64,000 bases of DNA from assembly GCF_000375525.1 (NCBI RefSeq), contig NZ_AQXC01000009.1, positions 4,314-68,313 of the forward strand, in the 5' to 3' direction. A program made the translations under genes and the position numbers. The notes beneath the pieces are model-generated. The model was not told the DNA's origin and searched no databases. It saw nothing but the letters and a program-made list of their open reading frames with translations. This stretch comes from Corynebacterium propinquum DSM 44285 (GTDB taxonomy: Bacteria; Actinomycetota; Actinomycetes; Mycobacteriales; Mycobacteriaceae). This document shows, one piece after another, positions 39,673-48,235 of this stretch (position 1 is its first letter; each line of letters starts with the position of its first letter).

Positions 39673-39761
39673 GACCAACTATGCAGCTGTGGCGCGTTGG
39701 TGCTGAGCTCTCGGCGCTGAGCTCTAGTCGTCGGCACGGAGCAGACGGTAGAATTAAGCCC

Positions 39762-39917
39762 ATGAAGAAATGGGAATACGCAACCGCACCTGTCCTTGTC
39801 CACGCTACCCAGCAGATCCTCAATACCTGGGGTGAAGACGGCTGGGAGCTGGTAACCATCATCCCTGGCCCGAACCCAGAAAACCTGGTTGCCTACTTCA
39901 AACGCGAGTTGGTCTAA
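39762..39917 (+). CDS. DUF4177-type small protein
   Basis: A 51-residue protein, MKKWEYATAPVLVHATQQIL followed by NTWGEDGWELV and a C-terminal AYFKREL. This WEY...GWELV pattern is the DUF4177 signature, function unknown. It sits two bases before the RidA gene, so the pair is co-translated. The frame continues upstream to 39681, but only the short form matches the family. Confidence 0.8.
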   Translation: MKKWEYATAPVLVHATQQILNTWGEDGWELVTIIPGPNPENLVAYFKRELV

Positions 39918-39919
39918 GC

Positions 39920-40396
39920 ATGGCTGCCAACATCAAAGATCGCTTGGCAGAACTCGGCATTACGTTGCCGGAGGTGGCTAAGCCACTGGCGGCTTATGTG
40001 CCAGCGAAGCGAGTGGGCAACCAGGTGTGGACGTCTGGCCAATTGCCGCTTGTCGACGGCCAGCTGCCGATAACCGGGCTGGTTGGCGATGAGGTCTCAG
40101 CAGAAGAAGCTTATTCGGCTGCGCGCACCTGCGCATTGAATGCTTTGGCCGCAGTGGATGCCGAAGTTGGTCTGGACAATGTCGCCAGCATCTCCAAACT
40201 CGTTGGTTTTGTTGCGAGCGCGCCGGGCTTTTACGAGCAGCCGGGTGTCGTCAATGGTGCTTCCGAGCTGGTTGGCGAGATTTTTGGTGATCAAGGCGTA
40301 CACGTCCGTTCTGCCGTCGGGGTAGCGGCGCTGCCGAAAAACGCGCCGGTCGAAGTAGAAATGGTCGTCGAACTGCGGAGTTCTAGTACGGTATAA
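39920..40396 (+). CDS. RidA/YjgF family protein
   Basis: A protein of 158 residues of the Rid superfamily, with YVPAKRVGNQVWTSGQLPLV near the start and the late AVGVAALPKNAPVEVEMVVE block. Members deaminate reactive enamines/imines or act as chaperone-like proteins; the arginine needed for deaminase activity (in RxA/GVAALP) is not at the usual place, since the sequence reads RSAVGVAALP, so activity is uncertain. This longer subfamily has an insert around residues 40-60. It is followed after three bases by the MBL gene. Confidence 0.85.
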   Translation: MAANIKDRLAELGITLPEVAKPLAAYVPAKRVGNQVWTSGQLPLVDGQLPITGLVGDEVSAEEAYSAARTCALNALAAVDAEVGLDNVASISKLVGFVASAPGFYEQPGVVNGASELVGEIFGDQGVHVRSAVGVAALPKNAPVEVEMVVELRSSSTV

Positions 40397-40399
40397 GGC

Positions 40400-41245
40400 A
40401 TGAAGCATCCTGCTTATAGTCAGCTTCGCCCCGTGACTCCATCGGTGGGAGTGGTCTTGTGTGCCAACCCCAGCTATGCGGCACTGGAAGGCACAAATAC
40501 TTGGATCATTCGGGCAGGGGAGGATGATCGTGCGATCGTCGTTGATCCCGGCCCGGAAGATGAAGGCCATCTCAATGTCGTTCGTGGGCAAGCCCGCGAG
40601 GTGGGGCTGACGCTACTGACCCATCGTCATCATGATCACGCAGATAGCGCCGAACGGTTCCGGCAGTTAACCAACGCGCCAGTAAGGGCTTTTGATCCTG
40701 GCTACTGCGTGGATGGCGCAGCTTTGCAGGATGGCGAAGTCATTTCGATCGAAGGGGTCACCCCACAGGTGGAAGTAGTGTACACACCAGGGCATACCTC
40801 GGATTGTGTGTGCTTTTTTGTGTGGTCTTCCACCCCGCATGAATCCCAACTTGAGGGCATCATCACCGGAGATACGATCGCCGGGCGCCACACCACCATG
40901 ATTTCCGAAACCGACGGTGACCTTGGACAATACTTGACGACGTTGCGGATGCTGCAAGAACGCGGCCAGGGAGTGGCTTTGCTGCCGGGGCACGGACCAG
41001 ACCAAGATAACGTTGCGGAATGGGCCGAAAAATACCTGGAGCGTCGGCAATACCGCCTGGAACAGATTCGGGAAATTCGCGCTGAGCGCGGAGATGACGT
41101 CGACCTGCAGACGCTGATCGATGCGATGTATCAAGATGTTGACCCGGTATTGCGCCACGCTGCTGAACAGTCGACTCGGGTGGCACTGCGCTATCTCGAC
41201 GGGAGACAGCAAGAAAGCCCGGCGAAAACCGGGCAAAGCTCATAA
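40400..41245 (+). CDS. MBL-fold metallo-hydrolase
   Basis: A beta-lactamase-fold hydrolase of 281 residues. The metal-binding motif HRHHDHAD is at about residues 75-82, the further ligands being in YTPGHTSDCV, ITGDTIAG and LPGHGPD. The C-terminal helical segment (residues 210-281) resembles LACTB2-like enzymes. The substrate is unknown. It ends the DUF4177-RidA-MBL operon. A short GC hairpin overlaps its last codons (41217-41234) but lacks a T-run. Confidence 0.87.
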   Translation: MKHPAYSQLRPVTPSVGVVLCANPSYAALEGTNTWIIRAGEDDRAIVVDPGPEDEGHLNVVRGQAREVGLTLLTHRHHDHADSAERFRQLTNAPVRAFDPGYCVDGAALQDGEVISIEGVTPQVEVVYTPGHTSDCVCFFVWSSTPHESQLEGIITGDTIAGRHTTMISETDGDLGQYLTTLRMLQERGQGVALLPGHGPDQDNVAEWAEKYLERRQYRLEQIREIRAERGDDVDLQTLIDAMYQDVDPVLRHAAEQSTRVALRYLDGRQQESPAKTGQSS

Positions 41246-41449
41246 CTTAGCCGTTTATCGCTCGGGCTTGGTTTGTGTCGGAATGGGTTTGGCGTGGATC
41301 CTTAACCGCATAGCCGTGGGTTGTGCGGCGCGAGCAATGACGCTGCGCCTGCAACAAACGCCGGTGGCCACCTGGCAGGGTCAGTATCAAGTGGCAGTGA
41401 TCCAGGCGTGCCACATGCAATGGCAGAACGCCGAATGCTGAATGTGTTT

Positions 41450-42133
41450 TTATCGAGCGCGGCGTGCCAAGTGCTCGGTGTCCACGATCAGTACGGACTT
41501 GCCCTCAAGGCGAATCCAGCCACGGTGTGCGAACGTCGCCAACGCCTTGTTGACGGTCTCACGCGAAGCACCAACTAATTGGGCGATTTCTTCCTGGGTC
41601 AGGTCATGGTTGACGCGCAGTGCGCCGCCTTCTTGTACACCGAAACGGTTTGCCAACTGCAGCAGTGTCTTGGCCACGCGGCCTGGCACGTCGGTGAAGA
41701 TCAGATCTGCCAAGGAAGCGTTGGTACGGCGTAGACGACGGGCCAGAACACGCAACAATTGTTGTGCAATCAATGGGTGATCGGATACCCATTTTTGCAG
41801 CATTTCGGAGTTCATCGTGGCCGCGCGTACTTCGGTGACGCAAATCGCGGACGAGGTGCGTGGGCCCGGGTCAAAAATGGAGAGTTCGCCGAACATGTCG
41901 GACGGGCCCATGACCGTCAAGAGGTTTTCACGGCCGTCTGGAGCGTGGCGGGCGAGTTTAATCTTTCCGGCAGTAATGATGTACAGGCGATCACCTGGTT
42001 CGCCCTCTTCGAAGATGGTGGTACCGCGTGGGTATTTCACGGTCTCCATTTGCTCGATGAGGTTGTCGACTGCTTCCGGGTCTACGCCCTGGAAAATCCC
42101 TGCACGCGAAAGGATCTCGTGTACGTCTTCCAC
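41450..42133 (-). CDS. glxR: cAMP-dependent global regulator GlxR
   Basis: A CRP/FNR-family regulator of 227 residues. The cyclic-nucleotide domain has [20 protein letters not shown] (phosphate-binding Arg/Ser) and the C-terminal helix-turn-helix reads [20 protein letters not shown]. In C. glutamicum GlxR binds TGTGAN6TCACA sites at many promoters of carbon and envelope genes, with cAMP made by CyaB. Start GTG 42133 has AAGGAG six bases upstream. A class III cyclase is encoded at 60.7 kb in this window. Confidence 0.93.
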   Translation of the reverse strand: MEDVHEILSRAGIFQGVDPEAVDNLIEQMETVKYPRGTTIFEEGEPGDRLYIITAGKIKLARHAPDGRENLLTVMGPSDMFGELSIFDPGPRTSSAICVTEVRAATMNSEMLQKWVSDHPLIAQQLLRVLARRLRRTNASLADLIFTDVPGRVAKTLLQLANRFGVQEGGALRVNHDLTQEEIAQLVGASRETVNKALATFAHRGWIRLEGKSVLIVDTEHLARRAR

Positions 42134-42241
42134 TTTTGTCTCCTTGGACTAGGCTCGTTGTAGCTGTGATTGCTGTTGTAATATACCCCACTGTAGTGGG
42201 GACGCTGCTCTGATGGGCGAAAATCCGAAGATCGATTATAT

Positions 42242-42364
42242 TTACGCTTCCGCCTTGCCGCCAGGATTCTCGGTGGTGCTGGCCAAAGCGTTTGCTTCGA
42301 GCTTTTCCATCCCCATGGCAAAGACCGCAAGTGCGATCGGGACAATAACGGTAAGAGCAATCAT
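42242..42364 (-). CDS. 40-residue membrane protein upstream of glxR
   Basis: A small frame encodes MIALTVIVPIALAVFAMGME, then a soluble tail ending GGKAEA. One transmembrane helix spans residues 2-17. GGAGG is only one base from the ATG, so the start is not ideal, but no alternative upstream start exists. I believe small membrane proteins of this type sit beside glxR in other corynebacteria, but cannot confirm. It is on the glxR strand, 108 bases upstream. Confidence 0.5.
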   Translation of the reverse strand: MIALTVIVPIALAVFAMGMEKLEANALASTTENPGGKAEA

Positions 42365-42508
42365 GCCTCCATCATAATAAATATACTGTGTACCAATTCT
42401 GTGTGGTCTGAGAATTTGCTTGGGCTAACCCGTGGTTTCACCGTGGTCTTGGCGTGTGCGCATTACGTAAGCAGGCTGTATTAATCGACTGTATTATTCT
42501 GGATTTTG

Positions 42509-43219
42509 ATGAATAAACAGACTGCCTTAGCCCTTATTAGCGTCATCGCACTGGTTCTTTCCGTAGCGGTGGGCTTCGGGGCGTACACGTTGTTGAGTGG
42601 CAATTCGGATGGCTCGGCTGCGGATGCTGCAGATGCCGGCGATGGCGGTCGGGCCCATCAATCCGGGAACGAAGCCGCCGGTGCAGGCAGTGATGCGGAT
42701 AGTGCGAGCGGCGCACTCGACCTGGCGGGCATCGAGCGCCCAGCATGCCCAAGCCCAGCAATCCCGGGGGTGGGCTTGGAACTACCGTGCCTTTCGGAAC
42801 ACGAGCCTGCGTCGGTATCGGGCGTCGGCAAGAGCACTGAACAAGGCAGCACCGACCACGACGGCGCGAATATCGCAGAGGACGACGCGGTCACCATCGT
42901 GAATATGTGGGCCTGGTGGTGCCAGCCGTGCCGCGAAGAAATCCCGTATTTGGAGGAAGTACAAAAACAGCACCCCGAATGGCAGATTGTGGGGGTTCAC
43001 GCAGATCAGAACGCCAAAAATGGTGCGGGTATGCTGGACGAGATGGGTGTGGATTTCGTGAGCTACCAAGATTCACACAATAAATTCGCCACGGAACTAG
43101 GATTGCCGGGAGTGATTCCCATTACCATTGTGTACGTGGGTGACACCCAAAAGAAAGTTTTTGCGCAACCGTTCCGCTCCGCAGATGAGATTATCGAAAG
43201 CATAGAAGGTGTTGTCTAG
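42509..43219 (+). CDS. TlpA/ResA-like thioredoxin-fold membrane protein
   Basis: A protein of 236 residues anchored by an N-terminal helix (ALALISVIALVLSVAVGFGA). A Gly/Ala/Asp-rich linker follows, then an extracytoplasmic thioredoxin domain with the active site WAWWCQPCREEIPYL and cis-proline region GVIPITIVYV. It should reduce or shuffle disulfides outside the membrane, perhaps for cytochrome c maturation. An ATG directly after TTG at 42506 is chosen. The stop overlaps the GTG of the Nudix gene by one base, so both belong to one operon. Confidence 0.85.
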   Translation: MNKQTALALISVIALVLSVAVGFGAYTLLSGNSDGSAADAADAGDGGRAHQSGNEAAGAGSDADSASGALDLAGIERPACPSPAIPGVGLELPCLSEHEPASVSGVGKSTEQGSTDHDGANIAEDDAVTIVNMWAWWCQPCREEIPYLEEVQKQHPEWQIVGVHADQNAKNGAGMLDEMGVDFVSYQDSHNKFATELGLPGVIPITIVYVGDTQKKVFAQPFRSADEIIESIEGVV

Positions 43220-43980
43220 TGATCGCGAATGCCGACAGCCCTGGTCATAACATCACAGTGCAACCGGAACTCGCACCGCAGTGGTTGCAGAAACTCGCCA
43301 GCCTGCAAGAAGATAGCCTGCAGAATTTTTTACCGAATCGCCGTCCGGAAGAATTCAACCTCCCGGAACCGAAGGCCACCAAACACGCTGCGGTGCTGGT
43401 GCTTTTTGGCGGTGGGGCGTCACCTGCCGACGGCGGGGCTGCGTCTGCTGCTGTACCAGCTGATGCCTCCGTGTTGTTGACACACCGGCACCCAGGCATG
43501 CGCAGTCACTCTGGGCAGATTGCTTTTCCCGGTGGCCGCATCGATGCCACGGATAGGTCACCGGTGGATACCGCATTGCGGGAAGCCTGGGAAGAAACCG
43601 GGCTGAACCGAAATAATGTCACCCCGTTGAAGCAATTTCGCGACCTGGCCATTCCCGTGACCGGAAACCAGGTGCACCCGGTCTTGAGCTATTGGGATAC
43701 GCCCTCGTCGGTGGATGTCACCAGCCCGGATGAGGCGGATGACGTCTTTACTGTCGCTGTCTCGGATCTGTTGGCTCCAGAAAACCGTTTCGCCATTAAA
43801 CATGGGTCGTGGACCGGCCCGGCGTTTTCTGTGCGCGACTACGTTGTCTGGGGTTTTACCGCCGGATTGCTCAATGCGATTTTTCACCTATCTGGTTGGG
43901 AGCGGGAATGGGACCGCGAGAAAGTTTTTGACTTACGCGAAAGCCTGCAGAAATCACGTAACAATGAGGCGCTGCGCTAG
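43219..43980 (+). CDS. Nudix hydrolase, CoA pyrophosphatase type
   Basis: A protein of 253 residues with the Nudix box GGRIDATDRSPVDTALREAW followed by EETGL, fitting Gx5Ex7REUxEExGU except that the first glutamate position reads Asp. The preceding HSGQIAFPGG motif is that of the CoA-diphosphatase subgroup (NudL), which removes phosphopantetheine from CoA. N-terminal extension of about 60 residues. Starts with GTG within the stop of the thioredoxin-like gene. MarP-like protease follows 35 bases later. Confidence 0.85.
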   Translation: MIANADSPGHNITVQPELAPQWLQKLASLQEDSLQNFLPNRRPEEFNLPEPKATKHAAVLVLFGGGASPADGGAASAAVPADASVLLTHRHPGMRSHSGQIAFPGGRIDATDRSPVDTALREAWEETGLNRNNVTPLKQFRDLAIPVTGNQVHPVLSYWDTPSSVDVTSPDEADDVFTVAVSDLLAPENRFAIKHGSWTGPAFSVRDYVVWGFTAGLLNAIFHLSGWEREWDREKVFDLRESLQKSRNNEALR

Positions 43981-44015
43981 AGCCTGCTAGCGCTGGAAGC
44001 GAGTAGAATTTTCCC

Positions 44016-45212
44016 GTGACAGAATCAATTTTCGTTGATCTCATCCTCATTTTGGTCATTCTGACCAGCATTGGGATCGGCTGGCGACAAGGTGCGATCG
44101 CATCCATCCTGTCTTTTATTGGTGTGATCTCCGGTTTGATCATCGGTGGTGCAATCGCGCCACTGTTGATGGGGTTGACCGAAAACACGCTGGCCCGTTT
44201 CGTGCTCGCGATCGGAAGTTTGCTCATCAGTGCTGCAATTGGGCACCTGGTGGGAGTTTCTCTCGGGCTCAAAATACGGGAAAGCTTACGCCTGAAATCA
44301 GTGCAGACAGTAGATTCTGCGATTGGTTCTGTTGCCCAAGCCGTGGCGGTATCAATTCTGATCTGGCTGGTGTCTATCCCGTTGGTCACAGGTACCACGG
44401 GTGCGTTTAGTCAGATGCTGCGCAGCTCCGCGGTGTTGTCGACGATGAACTCGTTGGTTCCTGATCGAGCCGAACGTCTTCCAGCGCAGATCTCTGCGAT
44501 GCTCAACGAATCCGGGTTGCCGCCGATAGTCTCCCCGTTTGAACGGCACCAGGAAAACCACCAGGTCGAAGCCCCACGCATCAACGTGGATAACGAACAA
44601 ATGGTGCACGATGCCCGCCCGTCGGTGATCCACGTGATGGGAGAATCTGACCAGTGCCGCAGGCGGCTGATGGGCACCGGTTTTGTGGCGCAAGAAGACT
44701 ATATTCTCACCAATGCCCATGTGGTTGCCGGTACCCACAGCGTGCGCGCCGATACCGTGGTGGGCGTGCGTGAAGCCGAAGTTGTTTACTATAACCCGGA
44801 TATAGATATCGCGGTGCTGCATGTTCCGAATCTCGGACTACCAGCGTTGCCGTGGGCGGAGCAGCCGGCGCTGAGTGGTGACGACGCCGTTGTCATGGGC
44901 TTTCCGCAGTCTGGGCCGTTTGATGCCTCGCCTGCGCGGGTGCGCGATCAGATCCGCATTTCCGGGCCCGATATTTATGCCCAAGGCAGGGTAGAGCGTG
45001 AAGTTTATACCCTGCGCGGCAATATCCGGCAGGGTAATTCCGGTGGTCCGGTCACAACTGCCGACGGTCGCGTGATTGGTATGGTCTTCGGTGCCGCGGT
45101 GGATAACTCAGACACCGGGTATGCATTAACTGCTGATGAGGTGCGCCAGCAAGTCGGTGCGCTTGGTGCGTTGACCGCCCCGGTAGACACCGGAGCTTGC
45201 GTCGCACAGTAA
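44016..45212 (+). CDS. MarP-like membrane serine protease (CvpA-trypsin fusion)
   Basis: A protein of 398 residues with four N-terminal transmembrane helices resembling CvpA (about residues 5-140). An extracytoplasmic trypsin-like domain follows: histidine in YILTNAHVVAG, aspartate in DIDIAVLHV, and serine in RQGNSGGPV. In mycobacteria MarP protects against acid and oxidative stress by cleaving cell-wall hydrolases in the periplasm. Two cysteines (ESDQCRR and TGACVAQ) could form the regulatory disulfide. Start is GTG 44016. Confidence 0.9.
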   Translation: MTESIFVDLILILVILTSIGIGWRQGAIASILSFIGVISGLIIGGAIAPLLMGLTENTLARFVLAIGSLLISAAIGHLVGVSLGLKIRESLRLKSVQTVDSAIGSVAQAVAVSILIWLVSIPLVTGTTGAFSQMLRSSAVLSTMNSLVPDRAERLPAQISAMLNESGLPPIVSPFERHQENHQVEAPRINVDNEQMVHDARPSVIHVMGESDQCRRRLMGTGFVAQEDYILTNAHVVAGTHSVRADTVVGVREAEVVYYNPDIDIAVLHVPNLGLPALPWAEQPALSGDDAVVMGFPQSGPFDASPARVRDQIRISGPDIYAQGRVEREVYTLRGNIRQGNSGGPVTTADGRVIGMVFGAAVDNSDTGYALTADEVRQQVGALGALTAPVDTGACVAQ

Positions 45213-45289
45213 TTTTCGTGCGTGCCAGTACCCACAGGTTAGCGCTGTTTTAGCGCTAGTTTGCCCAGATTAATGCTGATTAGCGTTGG

Positions 45290-46258
45290 TTAGTGCTGAT
45301 TAGTGCCAGAGACGCTGGTCAGCTCGGCGGTTGTCCATTCGCGTATCTGTTGGACCACCGTGCGCACGAAAGCCTGTGGGCGTTCCACGTGTGGCATATT
45401 CTTCGCGCCCTGCATGGTCAGCGATTTCCAGGGGGCGCGCATACGACGAGCACTTCGTACGGTGAGCTGTTTCCACAAACTCTGGTCTGCGTGAATCATC
45501 GTCACCGGAACAGATACCGGCCGGTCCAGCCAGCTCCCGGGGGCGAAGCTTAATAGCTGGCGATTGTGCTGTAGCGCGACAGCACGGGTCCGTCCAATTT
45601 TGGACGCTTGAATGCGCAGGGCAAGTTCGTCGGCAAAAGCCTGGGAAGCACTAAAATCTGCCGTGGTCTCGCTGTGTAAATTGCGCCGGTAAAGCCATTC
45701 GAAGCGCCGCGGGAACGGAAGATAGACAAACGATGGCAGCCGCATGATGGCGGCGCGGAGTAAGATCCACAGGAAATTCCAGGGGTGGCTTTGTACAGTT
45801 TTGCGCAGATCCACAGGGTGCGCGCTGGCGACTGCGATGAACCCGCGGACTCGTTCCGGGGATTTGCTGGCGAGCGCCCAGCCAAGTGCGCCGCCGATGT
45901 CGTAGCCAATAAGATAAGCCGATTCGTAGCCGAGCGCAGAAATTAGCCCGGAAATTTGGCCGGAATCGCTACGGATATCTTGCCCCGCGGAAACCGGCGG
46001 ATGATCCGACATGCCGTAGCCGCGCAGGTCGACTGCGACGACGCGGAAACCGGCGTCGGCAAGCTCTGCGATGATGTGGCGGTATTCAAACCAACCACTA
46101 AAGGCCCCGTGCAACAGCACGATCAGCGGGTCGCTACTGGAACCGGCGCTGACGGTGTGCAAACGGAGGCCGTGGGTATGAACGTGTCCGTGCTGGAACG
46201 GGCCATCCAACTCGACGATGGATGGTGAAAGCTTAGCGGAACGTTTGGGCATGCACAC
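45290..46258 (-). CDS. Alpha/beta hydrolase, epoxide-hydrolase type
   Basis: A hydrolase of 322 residues. The oxyanion motif HGAFSGWFEYR and nucleophile elbow IGYDIGGALGWAL have Asp at the nucleophile position, the hallmark of epoxide hydrolases and haloalkane dehalogenases rather than serine esterases. The C-terminal histidine is in KNMPHVERP. It corresponds to EphE-like proteins encoded after marP in related actinobacteria. Substrate unknown. ATG 46258 begins MCMPKRS; a later start at MPKRS (46252) is possible. Confidence 0.82.
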   Translation of the reverse strand: MCMPKRSAKLSPSIVELDGPFQHGHVHTHGLRLHTVSAGSSSDPLIVLLHGAFSGWFEYRHIIAELADAGFRVVAVDLRGYGMSDHPPVSAGQDIRSDSGQISGLISALGYESAYLIGYDIGGALGWALASKSPERVRGFIAVASAHPVDLRKTVQSHPWNFLWILLRAAIMRLPSFVYLPFPRRFEWLYRRNLHSETTADFSASQAFADELALRIQASKIGRTRAVALQHNRQLLSFAPGSWLDRPVSVPVTMIHADQSLWKQLTVRSARRMRAPWKSLTMQGAKNMPHVERPQAFVRTVVQQIREWTTAELTSVSGTNQH

Positions 46259-46312
46259 ACTGTACCCCAGGCACTCCGGCCTGGGGTGGTGGCATAGCTG
46301 GGGAGGGGACGA

Positions 46313-46816
46313 TTAGGTGTACATTCCCGATGGGCCCTCCAGCGACTTGCTGGCAGAACCTGGGCGGAGCTTCTTCAGCTCACCCACAGATTCAATAGTG
46401 GCTTTCGGTGCTTGAATCTTCTTTACCTTCTTTACTCCAACCAATGCGACGACTGCGGCGATGACCAGCATCACGAGGAAGACGATGAGGAATGCAGCCC
46501 AGCGCTGCAGCCACAGGTGGGCCAAGAGTTCGGCCAGGAAGAAGAACAGGAAGAACGAGCTGTACAAAGCAACGGTGCCGGCTACGGCAAACATTCCGCC
46601 GCCGATAGCGCCCTTTTTCGCCTCGCCTGCCAGCTCAGTTTTGGCAAGTTCAATCTCTGCGCGTACCAGGCTAGAGATCTGCGTGGTGGCATTAGAAACT
46701 AAATCGCCGATGGAGGTCTCGCCTGGTTTGGCGGTATCAGCATCGCTTAAGGGGATGGAATCTACCTTTGGGTTAAAATCGTCGGCGCCATCGGTGAAAA
46801 GTCCTTGCTTGCTCAC
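46313..46816 (-). CDS. Holin-X/DUF1469-like membrane protein
   Basis: A protein of 167 residues with an N-terminal cytoplasmic region that includes the family pattern TSIGDLVSNATTQISSLVRA, EIELAKTELAGEAKK, then two closely spaced helices (about residues 74-97 and 103-128). The actinobacterial holin-X group is chromosomal and usually not a phage function; its role is unknown. Upstream, GGAAGGTATAGC gives a ribosome site. It lies between the epoxide hydrolase and HAD genes, all on the minus strand. Confidence 0.82.
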   Translation of the reverse strand: MSKQGLFTDGADDFNPKVDSIPLSDADTAKPGETSIGDLVSNATTQISSLVRAEIELAKTELAGEAKKGAIGGGMFAVAGTVALYSSFFLFFFLAELLAHLWLQRWAAFLIVFLVMLVIAAVVALVGVKKVKKIQAPKATIESVGELKKLRPGSASKSLEGPSGMYT

Positions 46817-46904
46817 GCTATACCTTCCCTTGCTTTTCGCAGAATATTCGCAGAAATCGAGTCTTGTGTATTAATTGTACGTCCTTGCCGTTCGCCCGTG
46901 GAGT

Positions 46905-47900
46905 TTAGGCGCTGGACTTTTTGAACCAGCTATCCAAAAACTTCCAGTCTAGCCCCTTGGGCATGGGGATTGCGGGCGCGCGTGTCGACGATACTGCTGC
47001 TGGTTTCGCTGTTTTCGCCGGTTTATCCTGGGCATAGAATTTAGTCAGCAACGTTCCTGCGGTTACCAGTGCGACGATTCCCGCGAGTAGCCCTGCGCCG
47101 ATTCCGATTTCCTTCGCGCCGGGCAGCTGGAAAAGTGGCGCGGGATCTTTGAAGCTGCGGATTTCCCAGCTCCGTTCCAATGCGATCTTTTTTAGTGCGC
47201 GATCCGGGTTGACCGCGACTGGATAGCCGACGAGTTCCAGCATCGGAGCGTCAGTCGCAGAGTCCGAGTAGGCATAACTGTGCTTGAGGTCGTAGCCGCG
47301 TTCGTCGACAAGCGCGGTGATGGCGTCGGCCTTGGCGCCGCCTTTGCAATAGAACTCGACGGTTCCGGTGAACGCGCCGTCGATAATCTCCAGTTCGGTG
47401 CTGATGACCTCCGTGATGCCGAATTCTTCGGCGATTGGTTCGACGAGCTGGCGTGCCGAGGCTGAGATGATGATGACTTCGTGGCCAGCGTCCTGGTGCG
47501 CCTGGATCAGTTCCCGGGCCTCGCTATAGATCGCTGGGGTGAGCACGGTATGCATGGTCTCGTGCACGATGTCGCGCACGTGTTTTTCAGACCAGCCGGT
47601 GATCATGGAGGTGAGCTGGTCTCGGGTGGAATCCATCTGGGCGCTGGATTGACCAGCAAACATATAGCTGGCTTTGGCCAGAGACAGACTCAGCGCGTCC
47701 TGCGGGGTGATAAGCCCGTTGTGGAGGAATTCGCGCCCGTAGGCGAAAGCCGATGAGGTGGCGATGATGGTTTTGTCCAGGTCAAAAAACGCTGCCACCT
47801 GCCCGCGTTGTGGTTGTGGATGTGGGTGCGGGTGTGGGCGCGAGTGCGAGGATGCCTGTTGTTGCTGGGACTGGTCGGCGGTGCTGTGGGGATCATGCAT
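46905..47900 (-). CDS. HAD-IB phosphatase (SerB-like)
   Basis: A HAD hydrolase of 331 residues beginning at ATG 47900 with MHDPHSTADQSQQQ. After a His/Pro/Gln-rich tail of about 30 residues come the nucleophile motif AAFFDLDKTIIATSS, motif II VIIISASAR and motif III/IV AYSDSATDAPML. It resembles the HAD-IB subfamily related to phosphoserine phosphatase, found beside the Tad cluster in corynebacteria. The C-terminus has one transmembrane helix near residues 265-285, so it may be membrane-bound. An earlier in-frame start at 47966 is possible but less likely. Confidence 0.82.
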   Translation of the reverse strand: MHDPHSTADQSQQQQASSHSRPHPHPHPQPQRGQVAAFFDLDKTIIATSSAFAYGREFLHNGLITPQDALSLSLAKASYMFAGQSSAQMDSTRDQLTSMITGWSEKHVRDIVHETMHTVLTPAIYSEARELIQAHQDAGHEVIIISASARQLVEPIAEEFGITEVISTELEIIDGAFTGTVEFYCKGGAKADAITALVDERGYDLKHSYAYSDSATDAPMLELVGYPVAVNPDRALKKIALERSWEIRSFKDPAPLFQLPGAKEIGIGAGLLAGIVALVTAGTLLTKFYAQDKPAKTAKPAAVSSTRAPAIPMPKGLDWKFLDSWFKKSSA

Positions 47901-48235
47901 AGGTACCTGCCGTAAGAAGTCTGTGGTTGGTGCAGTGTTGGTTGGTGCAGCGTTGACTGCTGCCACTGATGTGATTAATGGTGCTGTTGTGACTCGTGTT
48001 GTTGGTTGTTATTTGTTGTTATCTCCTGTTACACAAGCCATCTTAGTTGGGTTATCCCTTTGATGTGTCGAGTTGTTACATAGTGGGCGGCTTCAGCAGA
48101 AAAATTGCGAAAATTGGCAGAAATCTCAGGGTTGTCCACAGGGCGATCGATGACGTGACAACAGGTTGACTGAGTTCTCCACAGATCCGGGACGTGCCGT
48201 TGAACAGCGGTGTTGTTCCGGCTTGGCTAGATGCC

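Noticed and set aside
41217..41234. GCCCGG/CCGGGC hairpin as terminator of the MBL gene
   Set aside because: It lies within the last codons and lacks a T-run.
46313..46816. Holin-like gene as evidence of a prophage
   Set aside because: The holin-X/DUF1469 group is chromosomal in actinobacteria and no other phage genes are near.
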